Positions 49,855-61,043 of a stretch of DNA of 64,000 nt are shown piece by piece. Origin of the DNA: Williamsia sp. CHRR-6 (GTDB lineage Bacteria; Actinomycetota; Actinomycetes; Mycobacteriales; Mycobacteriaceae); assembly GCF_018474015.1 (NCBI RefSeq), contig NZ_JAHCSG010000003.1, positions 372,001 through 436,000 of the forward strand. Reading direction: 5' to 3'. Numbering within the stretch: the stretch's first letter is position 1; every line of letters begins with the position of its first letter. The notes under the pieces are model-generated. The model ran no database searches and was not told where the DNA came from. It worked only from the letters and a program-made list of their open reading frames with translations. Position numbers and translations under genes: made by a program.

Positions 49855-49890
49855 TGTAACAGCGCAACACTCGGTGTTGCAATGTTGCAC
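49855..49890. promoter_or_regulatory. Palindromic operator between the di-iron operon and its TetR gene
   Basis: The core GCAACAC-TCG-GTGTTGC (49864-49880) is a perfect dyad, and TGTAACA at 49855 with TGTTGCA at 49884 extends it with one mismatch. It lies 32 bp before tetR (49923) and 54 bp from the divergent gene start. A TetR dimer could repress both genes. A second weaker dyad (GGCACCTCGGTGTGCC near 49827) lies closer to the di-iron gene. Confidence 0.55.
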
Positions 49891-49922
49891 TGAAACTTTT
49901 TTGATCCGTTACCCTGGGCCGC

Positions 49923-50540
49923 ATGACGACCCCCACAGATGTCGACGAAGACCTTCTCGACGCCGCATTGGAACTGTTTGGAGACCTGGGGATCGAACGC
50001 ACCACCATCAACGACGTGGCGCGCAAGGCCGGGGTCAACCGGGTCACCGTGTACCGCCGCATCGGGTCCAAGGTGGAGCTGGTCGCCGCAGTCATGGCGC
50101 GAGAAGCCGTGCGATTGTTCGAGGCGGTCGCGGCCGCGGCCAAGGCCCAGCCCACCTTCTCCGAGCGGCTGGCTCATGGCTTCGCCACCACGGTGGAGTC
50201 GGTGCGCAGCAATCCGGTGCTGGTGGCCATGTCGCAGAGCGGCACCGACCTGGTGCTGGGTCAGCTCACCACCGCAGGCGGGGAGATCCTGGGCGCGGCG
50301 ATGATGGCCACCCAGTCGATGATCGACACCGCCGTCGAAGACCAGGTGCCCGGTGTGGTGCCGGTGCTGCCCTACGCCAACGAGCTGCTGGTGCGGGTGG
50401 CCCATTCCATCCTGCTCACCCCCGAGGTGGCCGCCCCCCTGTCCACCTACGACGACCTGGTCGAATTCGCACTGTCCACGCTGCTGCCCGCCATCTGTGT
50501 CTGCCCCACCCAGTCCGACGATCTGGTGTCGCCGAACTGA
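49923..50540 (+). CDS. TetR-family transcriptional regulator (di-iron operon)
   Basis: The 205-residue regulator has an N-terminal helix-turn-helix: GIERTTINDVARKAGVNRVTVYRRIGSK (residues about 20-47), typical of TetR. The C-terminal part is the ligand-binding domain. It is divergent from the PF10118-reductase-BVMO-SDR operon, with a perfect dyad in the intergenic region, so it probably represses this operon and itself until a lipid-like ligand binds. It is convergent with the aldehyde dehydrogenase gene. Confidence 0.88.
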   Translation: MTTPTDVDEDLLDAALELFGDLGIERTTINDVARKAGVNRVTVYRRIGSKVELVAAVMAREAVRLFEAVAAAAKAQPTFSERLAHGFATTVESVRSNPVLVAMSQSGTDLVLGQLTTAGGEILGAAMMATQSMIDTAVEDQVPGVVPVLPYANELLVRVAHSILLTPEVAAPLSTYDDLVEFALSTLLPAICVCPTQSDDLVSPN

Positions 50541-50552
50541 GCGGACCAGTCC

Positions 50553-52070
50553 TCAGCCCCGATGCCGCAGGGCCAGAACGCGATCGATGATCGGCATCAC
50601 CCACGGCCTGCGGTTCAGGGTCACCAAATTGAAGCCCGGAATGGCGAACCCCTGGGCCACCCGGCCACGCGGCCGCACGAACTCCGAGAAACCCTCGTCA
50701 CCGTGCAGGCGGCCGAACCCGCTGGCACCCACACCCCCCATCGGCACCGAACCCATGCCGGCGAACGCGATCACCGAGTTCACCGTCACCTGACCGGCCC
50801 GCAACCGCTGGGCGATCTGGTGGCCGTTGCGCTTGGAGAACACCGACGCGCTCAACGCGTAGTCGTGGTCGTTGGCCAACCGCACTGCTTCGTCGACGTC
50901 GGCCACCGAGCGCACCGTGACGGTGGGCCCGAACGTCTCCTCGCGCACCGCCGAGCAGTCCTCGGGGGTGTCGATCAGGATGGTCGGGCCGATCACCCGG
51001 TCGTCGATGGCGTCGATCCCGCCGATCACCGCACGCCCGCCTGCGGCCAGCGCGTCGCTGATGTGGCGACGCACGATGTCGACCTGCTTGGGCATGGTCA
51101 TGGGCCCGTAGGTGGCGCTCCGAGAGGTTCCCGGCGTGATCGCCGCCGCATGCCGGGTGAGGGCGTCGAGGAACGGTTGGTACACAGCGGCGTGCACGTA
51201 CACCCGTTCCACTCCTACGCAGGTCTGACCGGAGTTGGTGAACGCGCCCCAGGCCACCGCCTCGGCGGCCGCTGCGACATCGGCGTCGGCGGCCACGATG
51301 ACCGGATCCTTGCCACCGCATTCGAGCACCGCCGGGGTCATGGTCGTCGCGCACTGCGCGAGGATCCGTTTCCCGGTGGCCGTGGACCCGGTGAACGAGA
51401 TCTTGTCGACCCCGGCATTGCACAGGGCTGCGCCGGTCTCACCGAATCCGACCACCAGCGACAAGACACCCTGCGGCAGTTCGGGATTGGCCGCGGCAAA
51501 AGCATCGACGTACCACTGTGAGACACCCGGGGTGTACTCGCTGGGTTTGAGCACCACGGTGTTGCCTGCGGCCAACGCCGCACCGACGGCCCCGTTGGGG
51601 GCGTACAGCGGGTAGTTCCACGGGCCGATCACGCCCACCACTCCCAGCGCCACGGTGTCCACCCGCGCCGAGTAGTTGGCCAACAGGATGCCCGGCTGCA
51701 CCCGGCGGGTACGCAGCAACCGTGGCGCGTTCTTCTCCACCCACGCCAGATGTTCCAGTGTCAGAACCAGTTCGACCAATCCGTCGTCGGCGGGTTTGCC
51801 GTTCTCCCGGTGGATCAGATCGACGATCTCGGAGCGATGTCGCCACATCCAACCTCGCCACCGACGCAGGTGGTGCACCCGCTGGGCAACCGGCAGCGCC
51901 GCCCATGATTGCGCAGTCACCCGGGCCTGAGCCACCGTGTCGGCGACATCGGCAGGCTCGTGCACCGGCAGATCCACCACCGTCGAACCGTCAAGCGGCG
52001 ACAGGGATTGCACCCGGCGCGGTTGTCGTGCCGTCGAATCCAGGTCAGCCGCCGGCGACAGCGTCGTCAT
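50553..52070 (-). CDS. NAD(P)-dependent aldehyde dehydrogenase
   Basis: The 505-residue ALDH has VIGPWNYPLYAP (oxyanion Asn), LKPSEYTP (cofactor), FTGSTATGKRI, the general base in LECGGKDPVIV, and the nucleophile Cys in NSGQTCVGVERV. The family resembles coniferyl/fatty-aldehyde or succinate-semialdehyde dehydrogenases; a fatty or aromatic aldehyde is likely given the next gene. It overlaps the acyl-CoA synthetase gene by 4 bp, so aldehyde oxidation to acid and acid activation to CoA are coupled. Confidence 0.9.
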   Translation of the reverse strand: MTTLSPAADLDSTARQPRRVQSLSPLDGSTVVDLPVHEPADVADTVAQARVTAQSWAALPVAQRVHHLRRWRGWMWRHRSEIVDLIHRENGKPADDGLVELVLTLEHLAWVEKNAPRLLRTRRVQPGILLANYSARVDTVALGVVGVIGPWNYPLYAPNGAVGAALAAGNTVVLKPSEYTPGVSQWYVDAFAAANPELPQGVLSLVVGFGETGAALCNAGVDKISFTGSTATGKRILAQCATTMTPAVLECGGKDPVIVAADADVAAAAEAVAWGAFTNSGQTCVGVERVYVHAAVYQPFLDALTRHAAAITPGTSRSATYGPMTMPKQVDIVRRHISDALAAGGRAVIGGIDAIDDRVIGPTILIDTPEDCSAVREETFGPTVTVRSVADVDEAVRLANDHDYALSASVFSKRNGHQIAQRLRAGQVTVNSVIAFAGMGSVPMGGVGASGFGRLHGDEGFSEFVRPRGRVAQGFAIPGFNLVTLNRRPWVMPIIDRVLALRHRG

Positions 52071-53599
52071 GCGTCGGCCTTCTCGTGGGCGGCGCGCAGG
52101 TCGCGCTTGATGATCTTGCCCGCGCCGCTGACCGGCATGGCCTCGACGAACTCGACGCTGCGCGGCACCTTGTAGCCGGCGATCAAGCCGCGGGCGTGCT
52201 CACGCAGTTCGTCCTCGGACGCCTGCGCGCCCGGAGCCAGCACCACCACCGCGTGTACCGTCTCGCCCCACCGATCGTCGGGGATACCGATCACCGCCAC
52301 CGCAGCGACCGCCGCGTGAGTGCTCAGTGCGCTCTCCACCTCGGCCGAGTACACGTTCTCACCACCGGTGATGATCATGTCCTTGATGCGGTCGACCACG
52401 AACAGGTAGCCCTGCGCGTCGAGGTAGCCGGCATCACCGGTGTGCATCCACCCGTCCTGCAGGGCCGCGGCGGTCTCCTCGGGCTTGTTCCAGTACCCGG
52501 CCATGACATGCCCACCGCGCACACAGATCTCACCGACATGACCGGTGGGGAGCTCGTTGCCGTCGATGTCACGGATGACGATCTCAGCGTGCGGTGCGGC
52601 GCGTCCGGCCGACGACAACCGTTCGCCCACATGGTCGGCCGGCCACAGCAACGACGCCACCGGGGCCAGCTCGGTCATGCCGTAGGCCTGGGTCATCTTG
52701 ATGCCGGGCAGCGTGGCCAGGGTGCGCTCCAGTACGCCCTTGGAGATCACCGACCCGCCGTAGAGCATGCGCTGCAGGCTGCTCAGATCATGATCGCCGA
52801 TGGCCGGATGATCGACCAGCATCTGGATCATGGTGGGCACCAACAGGGTTTCGGTCACCTTCTGCGCCTCGATGGTGGCGCAGATGGCGGCCGGGTCGAA
52901 GAACGGGATCATCACGTGCGTGCCGCCGAGCATCACCTGACCGGTCCAGGCCGCGAGGTCGGCCAGGTGGAACATCGGCGCGGCGTGCAGGAAGATCGAC
53001 CCCTCGTCCAGCAGCTGTCCGGTCGCCATGGTGCCCAGGGACGAGGTGACCATGTTGGTGTGGGTGAGCATGACGCCCTTGGGAAAGCCGGTGGTGCCGC
53101 CGGTGTAGAACAGCCCGGCCAGATCGTCGCCGGAGCGCCGCGCATCGGCGACCGGTTCGTTGTCGGCGATCAACGCCTCGTACGCCACCATCCCGTCGGG
53201 CAGGTCCCCTTCACCAGCGAAGACGATGCTCGTCAGCGTGGGGCAATTCGCCCGCAACGCGGGGGCGGCCGGGGCGAACGCGTCGTCGATCAGCAACACG
53301 GTGGTGCCGGAATCGTTGAGGGCGTAGGCGATCTCGGTGGGGCTCCAGCGGATGTTGATGGGGTTGAGCACCGCCCCCGCCCACGGCACGGCCAGCAAGT
53401 ACTCCGAGTAGCGATCACTGTTGAGCCCCAGCATGGCCACCCGGTCACCGGTGGCGACGCCGAGCTTCTGCAGTCCAGCCGCGAGCCGGGCCACCCGGTC
53501 GATCTGCTGGGCGAAGGTGGTCGTCCGGCCGTTGAAGATGGTGGCGGCCTTGTCCGGCGTGGCCACGGCGGCGCGATGGAGTCCCTGGGTCAAATACAT
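52067..53599 (-). CDS. Acyl-CoA synthetase (AMP-forming)
   Basis: The 510-residue ANL-superfamily enzyme has the P-loop-like motif GLFYTGGTTGFPKGVMLTH, MTQAYGMTELAPVAS, and the C-terminal hinge YLFVVDRIKDMIITGGENVYSAEVE with the catalytic Lys near the end (GAGKIIKRDLR). It activates a carboxylic acid, probably fatty, to acyl-CoA through acyl-AMP. ATG 53599 has GGAGGAC upstream. It starts 35 bp after the preceding TetR gene, so it may be transcribed from the fad operon or from its own promoter. Confidence 0.9.
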   Translation of the reverse strand: MYLTQGLHRAAVATPDKAATIFNGRTTTFAQQIDRVARLAAGLQKLGVATGDRVAMLGLNSDRYSEYLLAVPWAGAVLNPINIRWSPTEIAYALNDSGTTVLLIDDAFAPAAPALRANCPTLTSIVFAGEGDLPDGMVAYEALIADNEPVADARRSGDDLAGLFYTGGTTGFPKGVMLTHTNMVTSSLGTMATGQLLDEGSIFLHAAPMFHLADLAAWTGQVMLGGTHVMIPFFDPAAICATIEAQKVTETLLVPTMIQMLVDHPAIGDHDLSSLQRMLYGGSVISKGVLERTLATLPGIKMTQAYGMTELAPVASLLWPADHVGERLSSAGRAAPHAEIVIRDIDGNELPTGHVGEICVRGGHVMAGYWNKPEETAAALQDGWMHTGDAGYLDAQGYLFVVDRIKDMIITGGENVYSAEVESALSTHAAVAAVAVIGIPDDRWGETVHAVVVLAPGAQASEDELREHARGLIAGYKVPRSVEFVEAMPVSGAGKIIKRDLRAAHEKADA

Positions 53600-53634
53600 T
53601 CGTTGTCCTCCGAAATTAGTTGGGGCGCTTGAGC

Positions 53635-54264
53635 TCACGCCGAGATGGTCGAACCTCGGTCTGATTGTGGGGCCATCCGCACTATCGCGAGCAGCGTTTC
53701 GGTGAGAAGGGCTTCGACCTGTGACCTGGTGAGGCTGTGACGTTCCATCCACTCCCGGCCGGCCGCCTTCACCAACCCACCGAAGGCACGGATGTGGGCG
53801 ACCATGACGGCCCGCTCGGAGTCCGACCCCGCGAAGGCGATCGCCTCGAGCACCCGGTTGGCGGCCAGATCGTCGGCCTCGTCGAGGATGGCGTCCACCT
53901 CCACGTCGGCCCCGGTACCGCCGACCATGGTGACCCAGGTGTGACCGTGTACTTCGATGACGCCGGTCAGCCACCGCACACAGCCCGACACCCGCTCCTC
54001 GAGGGAGCCACTGGGCAGGGTGACGGTGTCCAGCGGCGGCACGATCACCATGTAGCGCAACACTTCCAGGTACAGCCCACGCTTACCGCCGAAATAATGG
54101 TGCAGCAAGCCACGCGCGACGCCGGCCGCCTCGGCCACGTCACTCATCGACACCTTGCTGTAGGGCTGACTGGCGAACAGCCGCACCGCACTCCGCAGGA
54201 TCTGGGTGCGACGCTCATCAGGTTCCAGCCGCGAGAACCTGGGTGCCTCGGTATCGGTGGTCAC
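53635..54264 (-). CDS. TetR-family regulator at the end of the fad operon
   Basis: The 209-residue regulator's HTH SKVSMSDVAEAAGVARGLLHHYFGGKRGLYLEVL is a textbook TetR. I chose GTG 54264 (VTTDTEAPRFSRLEPDERR), 7 bp after fadB; longer frames reach back into fadB. As the last gene of a beta-oxidation operon it is a natural autoregulator, and the palindrome at 60843-60867 upstream of the operon is its candidate operator. Acyl-CoA would be the expected inducer. Confidence 0.87.
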   Translation of the reverse strand: MTTDTEAPRFSRLEPDERRTQILRSAVRLFASQPYSKVSMSDVAEAAGVARGLLHHYFGGKRGLYLEVLRYMVIVPPLDTVTLPSGSLEERVSGCVRWLTGVIEVHGHTWVTMVGGTGADVEVDAILDEADDLAANRVLEAIAFAGSDSERAVMVAHIRAFGGLVKAAGREWMERHSLTRSQVEALLTETLLAIVRMAPQSDRGSTISA

Positions 54265-54271
54265 CACGCGG

Positions 54272-56458
54272 TCACAGATACCGTTCGTCGGCCGCGGCGC
54301 GGGTCCGCAAAGAGTCAGGCACGGCAAAGCGCTCACCATAGCGGGCGTGTAGTTCATCGGCACGAGCCACGAATCCGGCCAAACCACCCCGGAACTGGTT
54401 GGCGTACTGCAGAACTCCACCGGTCCAGGCGGGGAAACCGATCCCGAGGATCGACCCCACGTTGGCATCAGCCACCGTGCGCAACACACCGGCGTCCAGA
54501 CACCGCACCGTGTCCAGGGTCTGGGCGATCAACATGCGCTCACCCATGTCCTCCCACGGGATCCCGTGGTCGTCGCGGGTGTAGTGCTCGATCAGCCCCG
54601 GCCAGATGCCGGCCTTACGCCCGGATTCGTCGTAGGCGTAGAAGCCGGCTCCGGCCTTGCGACCGGGCCGACCGAACTCGTCGATCATCCGATCCACCAA
54701 CGGATAGCCGACTGAGGGCACCCACTTGTCGCCGAAGGCCTGGGCCATCCCCTCGCGGATGTGGCGGGACAGCGTCAGGGAGATCTCGTCCATCAGGGCC
54801 AGGGCGCCCGACGGGTAACCCGCCTGCAGCGCAGCCTGTTCCACCGATGCCGGGTGCACACCCTCGGCCACCAGCGCGATGGCTTCGTCCATGAACTGAC
54901 CGATCACGCGGGTGGTGAAGAAGCCGTGGCTGTCGTTGACGACGATGGGCGTCTTCTTGATCGCGCGCACGAAGTCGAACGCACGGGCCAGGGCCACGTC
55001 GTCGGTCTGCTCACCCACCACGATCTCGACCAGCGGCATCTTGTCCACGGGCGAGAAGAAGTGGGTGCCGATGAACGCGGCCGGACGCGGCACGCCCTCG
55101 GCCAGGGTGGTGATGGGCAGGGTGGAGGTGTTGGAGCACAACAGCGCATCGTCGGCGAGGTACTTCTCCACCTCGGTGAACGCATTCTGTTTCACCGCAA
55201 CATCTTCGAAGATCGCCTCGACCACCAGATCACACCCCTGCGCGTCGGCGATGTCACCGGTGGGGGTGATGAGGTCGAGCAGTGCCTGGCGCTGATCGGC
55301 AGTGCGACGACCCTTGGCCACCGCCTTGTCCAGCAGCGCCGCCGAGTAGCCCTTGCCCTTCTCGGCAGCCTCAGCCGAAACATCGCGCAGGACAACCGGA
55401 ATCCCGGCGGAAGCGATCACATATGCGATGGCCGAACCCATCATGCCCGCGCCCAGCACCAGCGCCTTGGTGGGCGTGAAGCGCGGGACGTCGGCCGGGC
55501 GGGAAGCACCCTTGGTGATGGCGCCCATGTCGAAGAACATCGCCTTGATCAGGTTGCCCGACACCGGCCCACACGCGAGTGCGGTGCAGTAGCGGGTCTC
55601 CACCTTGGTGGCGTTGTCGAAATCGAGTGCGGCGCCTTCCACCGCAGTCGCCAGCACCGAGATCGGCGCAGGCATCGGGGCACCCTTGGTCTGGCTGCGC
55701 ACGGTGGCTCCGAACGCAGGCAGCTGCGCCATCAGTGCCGGGCTGGACGGAGTGCCGCCGGGAATCCGAAATCCCTTGCGATCCCACGGCTGCACAGCAT
55801 CCGGGTTGGCCATGACCCAGGCTTTGGCGGTGGCGAGCAGTTCCTCGGGGCTGTCGACGAGAGCGTCGATGATGCCCACCTCGAGTGCCTTGGCCGGGTG
55901 GTGGCGCTGGCCCTGGCCGATCACCGACATCAGTGCGGGCATCAACCCCAGCATCCGGACCGTGCGGGTCACCCCACCGGCACCGGGCAGCAATCCCAAC
56001 GTCACCTCGGGCAGACCGAAGCGGGCATCGTTGCGCGACAGGGCGATCCGGTGATGACACGCCAGCGCGATCTCCAGTCCGCCACCGAGCGCCGTGCCGT
56101 TGAGCGCGGCCACCACCGGGCGACCCAGGGTCTCCAAGCGCCGGAACTGCAACTTGGTGTAGTCGAGGTCGCGGGCGATGTTCTCCTCGTCACCCGGCCC
56201 GGCGTTCATCAGGCGTTCGAGGTCGCCGCCGGAGAAGAACGAATCCTTGGCCGAGGTGACCACCACCCCGACGTAGGCATCCTTGTTGGCCTCCAACCAG
56301 TCCAGCGTCTGACCCAGCGAGACACCGAAGGGCTCGTTCATCGTGTTGGCCGACTGACTCGGGTCGTCCATGGTCAGGGTCAGGACGCGGTCGTCGTCGA
56401 TGACGCCGGAGATGGTGGGTGTGGTCAGCGCCGGTGCTGACGTCACGGTGTCGCTCAT
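54272..56458 (-). CDS. fadB: Fatty acid oxidation complex alpha subunit FadB (hydratase and 3-hydroxyacyl-CoA dehydrogenase)
   Basis: The 728-residue bifunctional enzyme has an N-terminal enoyl-CoA hydratase/isomerase domain (SAKDSFFSGGDLERLM for CoA oxyanion binding, GTALGGGLEIALACHHR, LPEVTLGLLPGAGGVTR) and a 3-hydroxyacyl-CoA dehydrogenase domain (NAD motif VLGAGMMGSAIAYVIA, SNTSTLPITTLAEG, FIGTHFFSPVDKMPLVEIV), followed by the C-terminal dehydrogenase domains. It hydrates enoyl-CoA and oxidises 3-hydroxyacyl-CoA. ATG 56458 has GAGGAC 8 bp upstream; longer frames are not homologous. It follows fadA by 70 bp. Confidence 0.94.
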   Translation of the reverse strand: MSDTVTSAPALTTPTISGVIDDDRVLTLTMDDPSQSANTMNEPFGVSLGQTLDWLEANKDAYVGVVVTSAKDSFFSGGDLERLMNAGPGDEENIARDLDYTKLQFRRLETLGRPVVAALNGTALGGGLEIALACHHRIALSRNDARFGLPEVTLGLLPGAGGVTRTVRMLGLMPALMSVIGQGQRHHPAKALEVGIIDALVDSPEELLATAKAWVMANPDAVQPWDRKGFRIPGGTPSSPALMAQLPAFGATVRSQTKGAPMPAPISVLATAVEGAALDFDNATKVETRYCTALACGPVSGNLIKAMFFDMGAITKGASRPADVPRFTPTKALVLGAGMMGSAIAYVIASAGIPVVLRDVSAEAAEKGKGYSAALLDKAVAKGRRTADQRQALLDLITPTGDIADAQGCDLVVEAIFEDVAVKQNAFTEVEKYLADDALLCSNTSTLPITTLAEGVPRPAAFIGTHFFSPVDKMPLVEIVVGEQTDDVALARAFDFVRAIKKTPIVVNDSHGFFTTRVIGQFMDEAIALVAEGVHPASVEQAALQAGYPSGALALMDEISLTLSRHIREGMAQAFGDKWVPSVGYPLVDRMIDEFGRPGRKAGAGFYAYDESGRKAGIWPGLIEHYTRDDHGIPWEDMGERMLIAQTLDTVRCLDAGVLRTVADANVGSILGIGFPAWTGGVLQYANQFRGGLAGFVARADELHARYGERFAVPDSLRTRAAADERYL

Positions 56459-56528
56459 GTGCAGAGTCCTCGGATGGGGTGGGTCGAAGGGATCGGGTCG
56501 TGTGGTCGGCCGCGAACAGCCGTGCGGC

Positions 56529-57740
<1,212 letters not shown>

Positions 57741-57795
57741 GACGGAACTCTCCTGCTGGTCGAACGGGGGCGCCGGCCGTGTGGGCCGAATACGC

Positions 57796-59556
57796 TCAGG
57801 CGTAGAGGCTTTCGATGGTGTCGGCGTAGGCCGTCTCCACCGGCTTGCGCCGCACCTTCAGGGTGGGGGTCAGCTCGTTGCCGCCAGGCAACCACGCCTC
57901 GGGCACGATGACGTGCTTTTTGACCTGCTCCACCCGCGAGAGCCGGGAGTTGCCCGCAGCCACGCCGGCGGCCACTGCGGCCACGACGGCCGGATCGGCG
58001 GCAAGATCAGCCGGGTCGGTCACGGTGCGGCCGGCGGCGGCGGCCACCGCTGCGGCGGCCTCGGCATCGAGGGAGATGAGGGCGACGTTGTAGGGCTTGG
58101 CATCGCCCACCAAGACCACGGCCTGCGCCAACGGCAGATCGGTCTTGAGGGTGTTCTCGATGGCCGAGGGCGACATGTTCTTGCCGCTGGCGTTGATGAT
58201 CATGTCCTTCTTGCGATCGACGATGCGGACGTAGCCGTCGGCCTCGATCACCCCGATGTCACCGGTGGTGAACCAGCCGTCGGCATCGAGCACCTCGGCG
58301 GTCTTCTCCGGGTCCTTGCGGTAACCGCGCATCACCATGGGTCCCCGCACCAGGATCTCGCCGTCGGCGGCCAGCTTCAGTTCCACACCGGGGACCGGCT
58401 TTCCGACCGTGCCGATCCGGATGGCACCGGGCGGGTTGAGGGTGGTGCCGGCGCAGGTCTCCGACAGACCCCACACCTCCCCGATCGTGATACCAAGGGC
58501 AGCAAAGAATTCCAGGGTGTCAGCGGCGATCGGGGCCGCTCCGGAGAATCCGAAACGGAGTTCGTCGAGGCCCAGGGTCGCCCGCACCTTGGACAGCACC
58601 ACCTTGTCCAACAGCTTGAACTGCGCCTCGTCCAACGCCGAGAGCTTGCCGCCGTTGCGAACTCGCTTGACGCCCAGCGCAATTGCCCGCTCGGCCAGCT
58701 TCTTCTTGACCGGGCTGGTCTCGGCGGCCAGCTTGGCCTCCACGGCGAACTTGATCTTCTCCCAGATGCGGGGCACGCCCAGCCAGAGGTTGGGACGCAC
58801 CTGCGGCAGCACGGTGGCGATCTGCTTGGGGTCGGCCAGGTAGGTGACCTCCACGCCGATGAGCATCGGCATGTAGTGCGACAGCAGGCGGTCGGCGACG
58901 TGAGCGGAAGGAAGGTAGGAGATGGTGCGCTCGCCGGCCAGCGTGGTTGCCACCGCGTTGAACGAGCGGATGGCTGCGAGAACGTTGGCGTGGGTCAGCT
59001 CCACACCCTTGGGGGTTCCGGTGGTGCCGGAGGTGTAAATGAGGGTGAGCAGATCGTCGGCGGTGACGGCGGCACCGGCCGCGGCCACATCGAAATCGGC
59101 TGGGGCAACCGTGGCCAGGTCCTCGAAGGCGATGGTGGCACCATCGGCCGGACCGTCGAGCACCACGAGATGTTTGAGGCTCACCCCACTGGCCACCACG
59201 GTGGGCACGAACTGTGCTTCGACCACCGCGACCGAGGCATCGGAGTGCTGCAACAGGTACGCGACCTGTTCGGGCGAGCTGGTGTTGTAGATCGAGAACG
59301 GCAACGCACCCAGGTGCATCGCCGCGGTGTCGATGAGGCTGAACTCCGGGCGGTTGGTCAACATCAGCGCCACCGTGTCACCACGGCCGACGCCCAGCCC
59401 GGCCAACCCGGCCGCGATCTTGTCGACCTGATCGGCGTACTGGCGCCAGGTGAAAGTGCGCGTTCCATCGGATGAACGCAGGGCCACGGCACCGGGCCTG
59501 CCTGCGACGGTGGCGCGGAACGCCTCGACGAGTGTGGTGGCGGTCTGGGTGGTCAT
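57796..59556 (-). CDS. Long-chain fatty-acid-CoA ligase, FadD15-like
   Basis: This 586-residue ANL enzyme has [40 protein letters not shown]-like (here [19 protein letters not shown]) and [20 protein letters not shown] with the hinge region. The N-terminal [21 protein letters not shown] is typical of FadD15/AMP-binding long-chain ligases. It supplies fatty acyl-CoA for the dehydrogenase, FadA and FadB of the same operon. A large antisense frame (57724-59475) is a composition artefact. Confidence 0.92.
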   Translation of the reverse strand: MTTQTATTLVEAFRATVAGRPGAVALRSSDGTRTFTWRQYADQVDKIAAGLAGLGVGRGDTVALMLTNRPEFSLIDTAAMHLGALPFSIYNTSSPEQVAYLLQHSDASVAVVEAQFVPTVVASGVSLKHLVVLDGPADGATIAFEDLATVAPADFDVAAAGAAVTADDLLTLIYTSGTTGTPKGVELTHANVLAAIRSFNAVATTLAGERTISYLPSAHVADRLLSHYMPMLIGVEVTYLADPKQIATVLPQVRPNLWLGVPRIWEKIKFAVEAKLAAETSPVKKKLAERAIALGVKRVRNGGKLSALDEAQFKLLDKVVLSKVRATLGLDELRFGFSGAAPIAADTLEFFAALGITIGEVWGLSETCAGTTLNPPGAIRIGTVGKPVPGVELKLAADGEILVRGPMVMRGYRKDPEKTAEVLDADGWFTTGDIGVIEADGYVRIVDRKKDMIINASGKNMSPSAIENTLKTDLPLAQAVVLVGDAKPYNVALISLDAEAAAAVAAAAGRTVTDPADLAADPAVVAAVAAGVAAGNSRLSRVEQVKKHVIVPEAWLPGGNELTPTLKVRRKPVETAYADTIESLYA

Positions 59557-59644
59557 CGTTGTCTATCCCCCGAGTCTCGTATGGGTTTCGTTGCGGTCAG
59601 GTCGGTGACGATCAGGCAAGGCAGGTGGCAGCAGGCGCTGAGGT

Positions 59645-60811
59645 CTACAGCGACCGCGAGATGAGGTCCTTCATGACCTCGTTGGAGCCGGCGTAGATGC
59701 GGGCGATACGACTGTCGGTGAACATCCGCGCGATGGGGTACTCCTCCATGTAGCCGTAGCCACCGAAGAGCTGCAGGCAGCGGTCAACCACCTCGAACTG
59801 CCGGTCGGTGGTCCAGTACTTGATCATGGCCGCGGTGGGCACATCGAGTTCGCCGCGCAGGTGCTTGGCCAGCGCGTCATCGACGAAGGCGGAGACCACC
59901 TTTCCCAGGGTGGCGCACTCGGCCAGCTCGAACTTGGTGTTCTGCAGATCGAAGAGCGTGCGACCGAATGCCTTGCGCTCCTTGGTGTACTGGACGGTCG
60001 CGGTCACTGCGGCGTCGATCTGGGCGGCCGCTGCGACACCACAGATCAGTCGCTCCTGCGGGAGCTGCTGCATCAGCTGGATGAAGCCCTGGCCCTCGGC
60101 ACCGAGGATGTTGGCGGCAGGCACACGCAGACCGTCGAACATCAATTCCGCAGTGTCCTGCCCCTTTTGGCCGATCTTGTGCAGCACACGGCCACGGTGG
60201 AACCCGGGGGTGTCGTCGGACACCTCGGCCACCAACAGCGAAATGCCGCGCGCACCTGCGGTGGGATCGGTCTTGGCAGCGATGATCAACAGGTCGCAGT
60301 TGGCCCCGTTGGAGATGAACGTCTTGGCCCCGGTGATCACGTACTCGTCACCCTCACGCACCGCGCGGGTGGAGATGTTCTGCAGATCCGAGCCGGTGCC
60401 GGGCTCGGTCATGGCGATGGCGCCGATGTACTCGCCGCTGCACAGCTTGGGCAGCCACTCACGCTTCTTCTCGTCGGAGGCGTAGTCGAGGATGTAGTGG
60501 GGCACGATGCCGCAGTGCACGCCGAGCTGCAGTGACGAGTCGCCCGCACGGACCTGCTCGGTGAACAGCACCGCCTCGTGCCGGAAGTCCCCGCCCCCAC
60601 CCCCGAACTCCTCGGGGATGGACATGCCCAGCAGGCCCAGTTCACCAGCGCGGCGGTAGACCTCGCGGGCCGGTCGGCCGGCGGCGGCGAACTCTTCACG
60701 TCGCGGCGCCACCTCCTTCTCGAAGAACGAGCGGGCCAGGGCCGCCACCTCGGCGAGCTCGGCGTCGGCGGAGTCTGTGGGGACGGCGGGACGTTCGGCG
60801 ATTGCAGTCAT
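59645..60811 (-). CDS. Acyl-CoA dehydrogenase
   Basis: The 388-residue flavoprotein has AIAMTEPGTGSDLQNIST (FAD), AKTFISNGANCDLL, TKERKAFGRTLFDLQNTKFELAE, CLQLFGGYGYMEEYPIARMF, and the end RIYAGSNEVMKDLISRSL with the catalytic Glu in the SNE position. It introduces the first double bond of beta-oxidation. ATG 60811 follows GAGG and is the family start (MTAIAERPA). As the first gene of the operon it lies just downstream of the 60843-60867 palindrome, a natural regulation point. Confidence 0.93.
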   Translation of the reverse strand: MTAIAERPAVPTDSADAELAEVAALARSFFEKEVAPRREEFAAAGRPAREVYRRAGELGLLGMSIPEEFGGGGGDFRHEAVLFTEQVRAGDSSLQLGVHCGIVPHYILDYASDEKKREWLPKLCSGEYIGAIAMTEPGTGSDLQNISTRAVREGDEYVITGAKTFISNGANCDLLIIAAKTDPTAGARGISLLVAEVSDDTPGFHRGRVLHKIGQKGQDTAELMFDGLRVPAANILGAEGQGFIQLMQQLPQERLICGVAAAAQIDAAVTATVQYTKERKAFGRTLFDLQNTKFELAECATLGKVVSAFVDDALAKHLRGELDVPTAAMIKYWTTDRQFEVVDRCLQLFGGYGYMEEYPIARMFTDSRIARIYAGSNEVMKDLISRSL

Positions 60812-60842
60812 GGCAGCTACCTCGTAGTCGGCGGTGACTGCG

Positions 60843-60867
60843 CCTTGTTGGCGCAATGCCAACAAGG
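60843..60867. promoter_or_regulatory. Perfect 10-bp-arm palindrome upstream of the fad operon
   Basis: CCTTGTTGGC, five bases, GCCAACAAGG, centred about 44 bp before the acyl-CoA dehydrogenase start. Size and symmetry fit a TetR operator, and a TetR gene ends the operon. No equal copy was seen elsewhere in the window by eye. The rest of 60812-61043 holds no gene I can support, only a small dyad GTTCCGCGGAAC at 61024-61035. Confidence 0.6.
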
Positions 60868-61043
60868 GTGCAATCTTCGGCCGGACCGTGTCAAGCGTCA
60901 CCAAACAACCGCAGGACAGACCTGGTCATTGCCAATGCGAAACAGCCGCCGCGTGTACGTGCGGGGTGCAATCGGTCGCACAGCCTGGCCGGTGTGTCAC
61001 GGTCTGCGACCGCGCGAGCCCGCGTTCCGCGGAACCCACGGCG

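Noticed and set aside
61024-61035. GTTCCGCGGAAC palindrome as an operator
   Set aside because: Only 12 bp, 9 bp from a gene end and not near a promoter; too weak compared with the 60843 palindrome.
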